Shown: positions 58,639-64,000 of the stretch, one piece after another
How positions within the stretch are numbered: the stretch's first letter is position 1
How the letters are laid out: each line of letters begins with the position of its first letter
Source of the DNA: Solirubrobacterales bacterium
GTDB taxonomy: Bacteria; Actinomycetota; Thermoleophilia; Solirubrobacterales; JACPNS01
Assembly: GCA_016185345.1 (NCBI GenBank)
Contig: JACPNS010000021.1
Span: 186,001 to 250,000, forward strand
Direction of reading: 5' to 3'
DNA length: 64,000 bases
Position numbers and translations under genes: made by a program
Notes under the pieces: model-generated
Told to the model about the DNA's origin: nothing
Databases searched by the model: none
Seen by the model: only the letters and a program-made list of their open reading frames with translations

Positions 58639-59739
58639 ATGTCCGTAGTGATCAAAATCGGTTCGAATGTGGCGACCGACGAGTCCGGAGCGATGCGCCG
58701 CGACATCGTCGAGTCGATAGTTGCCCAGGCCGCCGAACTGCACAAATCCGGCACCAATGTCGTGATGGTCACCAGTGGCGCCATCTCGCGCGGGATCCAG
58801 CTGCTGGGGTTACCCGGACGGCCGACTGCGATGGCAGAGTTGCAGGCTTCCTCTGCGGTCGGGCAAGGGCAGGTCTACTCCGCTTACGACAAGCTTTTCG
58901 ACGCGCACGGCATCTCGACGGGACAGATTCTTCTGACTGCGACTGACTTCTCCACGCGCTCGACGTACGTGAATGCAAAACAGACGCTGCGCACGCTGCT
59001 CGACTGGCACGTCGTCCCGGTGATCAACGAGAACGACACAACCGCGACCGACGAGATCACCTTCGGCGACAACGACTTCCTGGCGGCGCAGGTCGCGATC
59101 CTCGTGGAGGCGCGCCGGCTCGTCCTGGCAACCGACATCGACGCGCTCTACACGGCCGATCCGGGCAAAGATCCCTCGGCTGAGCGAGTCGCCAAGGTCG
59201 ATGATTTTTCTGAGCTTGACGGCTTGGCGATCGGTGGATCGGCCAGCGCGATCGGTTCCGGCGGCATGCGCTCAAAGGTGCGCGCTGCGGAGATCGCGAC
59301 TGCCGGCGGAATCGACGTCGTGGTCTGCGGCGGCAAAAAGCACGGCGCGGTCGCGCGCGCGGCTGCCGGCGACACGGGGGAGGGCACGCACTTTGCTGCT
59401 CACTCGCAACCGCAGAGCAGCTTCAAGCTCTGGATCCGGTACGCCAAGGAAGCCAGCGGCGCGTTGGCTGTTGACACCGGCGCCGAACGTGCGCTGCGCG
59501 AGAAGGGAACGAGCCTTCTGCCGGTTGGGATCTCTGAAGTCTCGGGCGATTTTGCGGCCGGCGATGCAGTGGACATATTTGTCAATGGCGGCGGCAAGCA
59601 GCCGATAGGAAAAGGAATAGTCAATTACAACGCCGATGAGCTGCGCAGGATCAAAGGACTAAAGTCGGAAGCAGTTCAAGAACTGATGCCGCACGCCACG
59701 GACGAGGCAGTCCACCGAGACAATCTGGTGCTCACTTAG
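58639..59739 (+). CDS. proB: Glutamate 5-kinase
   Basis: A 366-residue amino acid kinase with a C-terminal PUA domain; it phosphorylates glutamate in proline synthesis. Motifs include VIKIGSNV, VMVTSGAISRG, VINENDTTATDEITFGDND and LATDIDALYTADP; the PUA domain begins near GTSLLPVGISEVSGDFAAGDAVDI. A GNAT gene begins at the next base after its stop, and proA is displaced to 62 kb. Confidence 0.96.
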   Translation: MSVVIKIGSNVATDESGAMRRDIVESIVAQAAELHKSGTNVVMVTSGAISRGIQLLGLPGRPTAMAELQASSAVGQGQVYSAYDKLFDAHGISTGQILLTATDFSTRSTYVNAKQTLRTLLDWHVVPVINENDTTATDEITFGDNDFLAAQVAILVEARRLVLATDIDALYTADPGKDPSAERVAKVDDFSELDGLAIGGSASAIGSGGMRSKVRAAEIATAGGIDVVVCGGKKHGAVARAAAGDTGEGTHFAAHSQPQSSFKLWIRYAKEASGALAVDTGAERALREKGTSLLPVGISEVSGDFAAGDAVDIFVNGGGKQPIGKGIVNYNADELRRIKGLKSEAVQELMPHATDEAVHRDNLVLT

Positions 59740-60234
59740 ATGAACAACGAAATAGAAATGACATCCGCCGAGGACTTCGACGGCACGACGGTGAACGCGA
59801 GCACGGACTACGAGATCCGCGAGCTGACCACGAGCGAAGCCGACATCGAGCAGATCTATCCGATCCTGCATCAGCTGCGCGACCACCTTTCCAGGGAAGA
59901 TTTTGCCGAGCGTTATGTCGAGACCTTCGAGGCATCGAACTACCGGGTCATCGGCGTGATGGTCGGCGAAGAGCTGCGTGCGATCGCGGGCTTCCGCTTT
60001 CTTCTGAACATGGCCGTCGGCAACGCGCTCTACATCGACGACCTGGTCGTCTCTTCGGAGTGGCGATCAGAGGGCTACGGAGCCGCGCTGGTCAAGTACC
60101 TCGAGGGCGTTGCAATTGCGATCGGCGTGGATGCGATCCGCCTGGACTCAGCTGTGCACCGCCTGGACGCCCACCGCTTCTACGAGCGTGAGGGCTTTTA
60201 CTTTTACTCCAAGCACTTCGTTCGGGAGCTCTAG
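59740..60234 (+). CDS. GNAT family N-acetyltransferase
   Basis: A 164-residue acetyltransferase. The acetyl-CoA-binding motif A is LYIDDLVVSSEWRSEGYGAALVKYLEGVA, where the canonical Q/RxxGxG/A appears as RSEGYG, and motif B is LDSAVHRLDAHRFYEREGFYFYSKHF. Substrate unknown. It starts directly after the proB stop (no gap), so it is co-transcribed and possibly coupled. It separates proB from proA. Confidence 0.9.
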   Translation: MNNEIEMTSAEDFDGTTVNASTDYEIRELTTSEADIEQIYPILHQLRDHLSREDFAERYVETFEASNYRVIGVMVGEELRAIAGFRFLLNMAVGNALYIDDLVVSSEWRSEGYGAALVKYLEGVAIAIGVDAIRLDSAVHRLDAHRFYEREGFYFYSKHFVREL

Positions 60235-60280
60235 CCCTGGGCGCCACGCCGGCGCCGTCAGAAAGTCGTAATTTCCGACC

Positions 60281-60307
60281 CACCTGTCCCACCCGGTGTG
60301 ACAGGTG
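60281..60307 (+). terminator. Hairpin after the GNAT gene
   Basis: CACCTGTC (60281-60288) pairs with GACAGGTG (60300-60307); the inner bases CCACC/GGTGT extend the dyad. It is 46 bases downstream of the stop, with no T tract. Confidence 0.45.
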
Positions 60308-60368
60308 CCTCGCAATTTGCGTAAATGGTGGGAGCAACCTCGAGACCTGGTCCGTGTTCCAAGTAGCA

Positions 60369-61733
60369 ATGCATCTCCGCCACCCACGCTCAATCCTCAC
60401 CCTTCTATCGATGCCGGTTTTGCTGGCGGCGCTGCTTGTCGCCACTCCGGTCGGAGCAGCTCCGAAGAAGTCGAAGACCCCCACCGTCAAGGCCGGCTAC
60501 TTCCCCAACTCCTGCAGCCGCCCCAAAACCCACGCAGCCGAACGCACCCTGCAAAAAGGCGATTCTTGGCGCTTCTCCAAGCCGTACGAATTCCCGTTCT
60601 ACGGATACACCTCGCGCGGCATGAGCTCGGTGATCTGGGGATTCATTCGCAACAGCGATGTGCGCACCGCGCCGTATCCCTCACCCAACCTGCCGTCGTG
60701 TCGCGTCGGTCGATTTGGCACTGAGGACCGTGCTGCACGCAAAGCCGGCAAGTACTTTGAGATGCTCGAGCCGATCGACGGTCAGTACAACTACGAGTTC
60801 AGGGACACTTTCGATCGTCCGATCGCCTCGCTGACCTGGAAGGAAGAGTCGCCAATCTCGTACTACCCGTCCCGTTGGGGTTGGTACATCAACGGAGAGT
60901 GGGCCGGCCGCGAGGCGACGCGCGGGTTCGAGGTGCAGTCGAAGGCTTGCAAGCTGATGACGGTCCCCGTCACGATCACGGATGCCGCAGGCCAGCTCGT
61001 GACGAGCTACCAATGGGTGCGCGACCCCCGCTATGTGATGGTCTCTTTTGCTCCAAATCTCGGAGCCCCTGGAAGGGGCGCCACACCCAAGGGTGTCAAG
61101 AATCTTCGAGTGCGGGCATTCCTCGACCGTCGTGCGATTCCGCCCGAGCTGCTTTCGATCGCTGACGGATATGACCAGGGATGTGGCGAGTCGACCCTGC
61201 CACAGCGACTCGACGCGCAGACGCTCAAAGCCTTTTTCTTTGACAGCGGCATCGGTCCCAACAATTCATATCTTCGCGGCTACTACTTCGGAGAAGGGAA
61301 GACGACGATCCAGACCCTTCCCGGCGAGTCGAAGCTCTACAACACGTACCCGCTGAACGTCTACAACCCGCGACCGCACTACAACGATTCCACCTACGCC
61401 ATGGCAAACACCACCGGTGTAGCGGGCGGCGGCATCGTGCGGGGAATCGTCCAGAGCACGCGCGACCGCTTCTTGCTCTACGACGAGATGCGTTACTGCG
61501 ACCCGAACTACACGTTGCGGAACATGAAACTGCGCAAGGGCAAGAAGACGTACGCCAAGTCTCTCTACTTCCGGCCCTACACCTACAGCGCGGAGAACAA
61601 GAAGTCAGTGCGCTGGGTGTTCGGGCGAATCGAGCCAGATCCCACGACGTTGACTGCTGAACAGGCGGTCGCGCGCAACAACCCGGCCAGCCAGCGGCTC
61701 TACGCCTGGTTCCCGATCAACTGCGATCGCTGA
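60369..61733 (+). CDS. Large secreted protein of unknown function
   Basis: About 454 residues from ATG 60369 (an in-frame GTG at 60354 is an alternative). A signal peptide (SILTLLSMPVLLAALLVATPVGAAP) is followed by a Lys/Thr-rich start and an aromatic-rich mature domain (SKPYEFPFYGYTSRGMSSVIWGF, SYYPSRWGWYINGEWAGREATRGFEVQSKACKL), with about eight Cys, several in likely disulfides. No known domain or catalytic motif recognised. It sits between proB and proA genes and is likely a lineage-specific exported protein. Confidence 0.75.
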   Translation: MHLRHPRSILTLLSMPVLLAALLVATPVGAAPKKSKTPTVKAGYFPNSCSRPKTHAAERTLQKGDSWRFSKPYEFPFYGYTSRGMSSVIWGFIRNSDVRTAPYPSPNLPSCRVGRFGTEDRAARKAGKYFEMLEPIDGQYNYEFRDTFDRPIASLTWKEESPISYYPSRWGWYINGEWAGREATRGFEVQSKACKLMTVPVTITDAAGQLVTSYQWVRDPRYVMVSFAPNLGAPGRGATPKGVKNLRVRAFLDRRAIPPELLSIADGYDQGCGESTLPQRLDAQTLKAFFFDSGIGPNNSYLRGYYFGEGKTTIQTLPGESKLYNTYPLNVYNPRPHYNDSTYAMANTTGVAGGGIVRGIVQSTRDRFLLYDEMRYCDPNYTLRNMKLRKGKKTYAKSLYFRPYTYSAENKKSVRWVFGRIEPDPTTLTAEQAVARNNPASQRLYAWFPINCDR

Positions 61734-61766
61734 CCTGCAACCTCGGTTGCTACTGGAGCGCTATAA

Positions 61767-61799
61767 CTCCAAATGGACGTTAATCGCTCCATATGGACG
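61767..61799 (+). repeat. Two 13-base direct repeats, operator-like
   Basis: CTCCAAATGGACG (61767-61779) and CTCCATATGGACG (61787-61799) are 20 bases apart, two turns of the helix. The second contains the perfect dyad TCCATATGGA. They overlap the presumed start of the next small ORF. Confidence 0.5.
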
Positions 61800-62051
61800 A
61801 AAAACGATCCAAGGGCGCTTTCTAATGCACATTGGCCCGGCCACACCTCGGCGCAGCGAGTGCTCTCTGCGGCGATGCTCGAACGCGTTGGTGTTCACGG
61901 CAAGGAGATGTCCAAGAAGCTGAAAAAGCTTGTAGACCTGAAGGATAAGGCCCAATATGGACTCGGCGAAGTCAGCATTGCGGAGGTCAAGGCGTCGATA
62001 CGGGCATTGGAATCTCTCATCGACTTGGCGGAGAAAGTCCGCCCCACATGA
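61773..62051 (+). CDS. Small HEPN-like helical protein or remnant
   Basis: An open frame of 92 codons whose last ~60 residues (VLSAAMLERVGVHGKEMSKKLKKLVDLKDKAQYGLGEVSIAEVKASIRALESLIDLAEKV) resemble the C-terminal half of HEPN-domain proteins (helix with conserved D..AQYG and a final EA...A..FI-type helix). The N-terminal ~30 residues match nothing, and the first HEPN helices are missing. It may be a truncated minimal HEPN or a pseudogene. The start is uncertain. proA follows 38 bases later. Confidence 0.4.
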   Translation: MDVNRSIWTKNDPRALSNAHWPGHTSAQRVLSAAMLERVGVHGKEMSKKLKKLVDLKDKAQYGLGEVSIAEVKASIRALESLIDLAEKVRPT

Positions 62052-62089
62052 GGGCTTCGCGCCGGTCGCCCGGTACCGTGTAGGTACTG

Positions 62090-63361
62090 ATGGCTACCGC
62101 TCAAAAGACCGTTACAGACATCTGCGCCGAGGCCAAGACCGCCTCGCGTGAACTCAGCTTGCTTGATCCCGAGACCAAGAATCGCGCGCTGAACGCGATC
62201 GCCGACGCGCTGGACGCGAAGGCCGATCAGATCGTCGCCGCAAATGCAAAGGACCTCGAGGCCGGCCGGGAGAACAATCTCGAAGCAGCGTTGATGGACC
62301 GCTTAATGCTGGACCACGACCGACTCGCGTCAATCGCCAACGACGTGCGCAAGATCGCCACGCTCGAAGACCCCGTCGGTCGCCTGATCCGCGAGTTCAA
62401 GCTCTACAACGGGCTCGATGTTCGCAAGATCGCAGTTCCGCTGGGCGTGATCGCGGTCGTCTACGAGGCTCGACCGAACGTCACGATCGATGCCGCCGCG
62501 CTTTGCCTGAAGAGTGGAAACGCGATCGTTCTTCGCGGGTCGTCGATCGCCACCAACTCCAATGCCGTCCTGGCGCAGGTCGCGCGCGACGCGGTCGCAA
62601 GCGCTGGAGTTCCAGAAGCCGCGATCTCGATCGTCAACGGCGGCGACCGCGACGAGCTGAGAGACCTCGCAACTCAAGAGGGAGTGATCGACCTGATCAT
62701 CCCGCGTGGAGGCGAAGGTCTGAAGCACGCCTTGAAATCCGTCGCAACCGTTCCCGTGATCTATGCAGCCGCCGGTAACAACCACGTCTACATCGACGCG
62801 TCAGCAAATCTCGACTGGGCCGAGGAGATCGTCGTCAACGCGAAGGTCCAGCGCCCGGGCGTCTGCAACGCAGCAGAAACGCTGCTCGTGCACGAGGACG
62901 TCGCCAAAGAGTTCCTCCCACGCATACTCAAGCGACTCGAAGCCGAGGGCGTCGAGCTTCGCGCAGATGCGCAGGCACGCGCGCTGGCCGGGGTGGAGTC
63001 CGGCGAGATCGCCGCGGCTCAAGCCGCCGACTGGGACACCGAATATCTCGCACTGATCCTCGCCGTCCGCGTCGTGGATTCAGTTGAGGCCGCAATCGAA
63101 CACGTAAACCTCCATGGCACGGGCCATTCCGAGGCGATCGTCACGGATTCCAATACTGCGGCGCACAAGTTCACCTCGCAGATCGACGCTGCCTGCGTGT
63201 ACGTGAACGCCTCGACGCGTTTCACCGATGGCGGCGAGTTCGGCCTCGGCGCCGAAATTGGCAATTCCACGCAGAAGCTCCACGCCCGTGGACCGATCGC
63301 CCTGCGCGAGCTCTGCTCGTACAAGTACGTCGTCGAAGGCGACGGACAGGTTCGCTCGTAG
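62090..63361 (+). CDS. proA: Gamma-glutamyl phosphate reductase
   Basis: A 423-residue ALDH-fold enzyme reducing glutamyl-5-phosphate to the semialdehyde in proline synthesis. Family blocks are IAVPLGVIAVVYEARPNVTIDAAALCLKSGNA, IIPRGGEGL, and NAKVQRPGVCNAAETLLVH with the catalytic Cys. GHSEAIVT and VYVNASTRFTDGGEFGLGAEIGNSTQKLHARGP complete the enzyme. nadD follows after 2 bases. Confidence 0.96.
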   Translation: MATAQKTVTDICAEAKTASRELSLLDPETKNRALNAIADALDAKADQIVAANAKDLEAGRENNLEAALMDRLMLDHDRLASIANDVRKIATLEDPVGRLIREFKLYNGLDVRKIAVPLGVIAVVYEARPNVTIDAAALCLKSGNAIVLRGSSIATNSNAVLAQVARDAVASAGVPEAAISIVNGGDRDELRDLATQEGVIDLIIPRGGEGLKHALKSVATVPVIYAAAGNNHVYIDASANLDWAEEIVVNAKVQRPGVCNAAETLLVHEDVAKEFLPRILKRLEAEGVELRADAQARALAGVESGEIAAAQAADWDTEYLALILAVRVVDSVEAAIEHVNLHGTGHSEAIVTDSNTAAHKFTSQIDAACVYVNASTRFTDGGEFGLGAEIGNSTQKLHARGPIALRELCSYKYVVEGDGQVRS

Positions 63362-63363
63362 TA

Positions 63364-63963
63364 ATGCGCGTCGGAATCCTCGGAGGCACATTCAGCCCGA
63401 TCCACCACGGCCACGTGATCTGCGCGCAAGAAGCGCGCGTGCAGCTCGAACTGGACGTCGTGCGCCTTATGCCGGTCGGCACGCCGCCACATCGCCAGCT
63501 CGAGGCCGATGAGGATCCAGGCGACAAGCACCGGCTTTCGATGGTTCGATTAGCGGTGATCGGCCAGCCCGGACTTGAGATTTCGACCGCCGAGCTGGAG
63601 CGTGAGGGCACGTCTTACACCGTCGATACGCTGGCTGAATTGGTTGATCAAGAACCAGACGCGCAGTTCACGCTTATCATCGGTGCCGACCAGGCGATGT
63701 CTTTCGGCAACTGGCGCGAACCCGAGCGCATCGCCGAAATGGCCGAGATTGCGGTGGCCACAAGGGTCGATCACAACCGTGATGAGGCAATTGCAGAAGT
63801 GATCCGGGCAACCGGCGGCAAGGAGCCAATTGCCTTCGCGATGCCCCGCATCGACATCTCATCCACTTTCATACGCGAGCGCATTTATCGCGGTCACACC
63901 GTTGCGCACCTTGTGCCGGCGGGAATTCCAGAATTGATTGAAGAGGCACAGCTGTACAGATGA
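63364..63963 (+). CDS. nadD: Nicotinate-nucleotide adenylyltransferase
   Basis: A 199-residue enzyme making NaAD from nicotinate mononucleotide and ATP. The nucleotidyltransferase motif GGTFSPIHHGH is at the N-terminus, VGTPPHR and the C-terminal ISSTFIRERI (ATP-binding ISxTxxR) are intact. It follows proA, a common bacterial order, and its stop overlaps the next ATG. Confidence 0.96.
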   Translation: MRVGILGGTFSPIHHGHVICAQEARVQLELDVVRLMPVGTPPHRQLEADEDPGDKHRLSMVRLAVIGQPGLEISTAELEREGTSYTVDTLAELVDQEPDAQFTLIIGADQAMSFGNWREPERIAEMAEIAVATRVDHNRDEAIAEVIRATGGKEPIAFAMPRIDISSTFIRERIYRGHTVAHLVPAGIPELIEEAQLYR

Positions 63964-64000
63964 GCAAGACCACAGAAAACACAATCACCGGCGAGCAGAT
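63960..64000 (+). CDS. Start of next gene (partial), product not identifiable
   Basis: ATG 63960 overlaps the nadD stop (ATGA) and the frame stays open to the window edge, reading MSKTTENTITGEQ. Thirteen residues are too few to identify it. By common order after nadD it could be the ribosome silencing factor gene rsfS, which is a guess from synteny only. Confidence 0.5.
   Translation, partial: MSKTTENTITGEQ

Overview
The window is GC-rich, densely coded chromosomal DNA from an actinobacterium. The gene content suggests the Thermoleophilia/Solirubrobacterales branch: clpP-clpX after a trigger factor gene, a complete mreBCD-mrdA-rodA shape operon followed by an RNase E/G-rplU-rpmA-obg-proB run, many Lys-rich secreted proteins of unknown role, and frequent leaderless-type starts. 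The lineage is an inference from gene content and protein style; no rRNA gene is present to confirm it.

Layout. 1-5.2 kb: the tail of aconitase, then a minus-strand unit encoding a thiamine-binding-type protein, a PLP decarboxylase and a LolD/MacB-like ABC exporter pair. 5.2-10.3 kb: an aldehyde dehydrogenase and a fatty-acid beta-oxidation operon (acyl-CoA dehydrogenase, enoyl-CoA hydratase, 3-hydroxyacyl-CoA dehydrogenase); a thiolase that could complete the cycle lies at 17.7-18.9 kb. 10.4-17.7 kb: a phosphate locus with pstS divergent from pstCAB, three zinc-ribbon proteins (one fused to a phosphoesterase-like domain with a collagen-like insert), and a PhoB-type DNA-binding domain without a receiver. 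18.9-24.7 kb: small conserved proteins, a CoA-type Nudix hydrolase, OsmC, cobalamin adenosyltransferase, TetR, a luciferase-like/SCP2 fusion, a BASS transporter and a GST.

24.7-25.1 kb: tRNA-Arg(TCT) and tRNA-His(GTG), with a 40-bp exact duplication of the tRNA-His 3' end that looks like an attachment-site scar. 25.1-30.7 kb: a secreted beta-helix/PKD protein, a TetR regulator, a spermidine-synthase-like membrane protein, and a YceI-FMN reductase operon. Operators of the form GGAC-N4-GTCC lie before both the TetR gene and the YceI operon. 30.8-36.5 kb: trigger factor, a doubly frameshifted intradiol dioxygenase, and an arsenic island (arsM-arsR divergent from gapdh-arsJ) able in principle both to methylate arsenite and to export arsenate as 1-arseno-3-phosphoglycerate. 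36.5-42.7 kb: a delta-60-repeat secreted protein split by a frameshift, clpP, clpX, and several secreted or lipoprotein genes.

42.8-64 kb is mostly core: valS, folC, ndk, maf, the elongasome operon, RNase E/G, rplU, rpmA, obg, proB, then three interposed genes, proA, nadD and the start of another gene. At least ten genes carry a TANNNT hexamer 6-9 nt before the start codon, the signature of leaderless mRNAs; a smaller set with TTG or CTG starts carries a Shine-Dalgarno sequence instead. No CRISPR array, intact prophage or transposase was seen.
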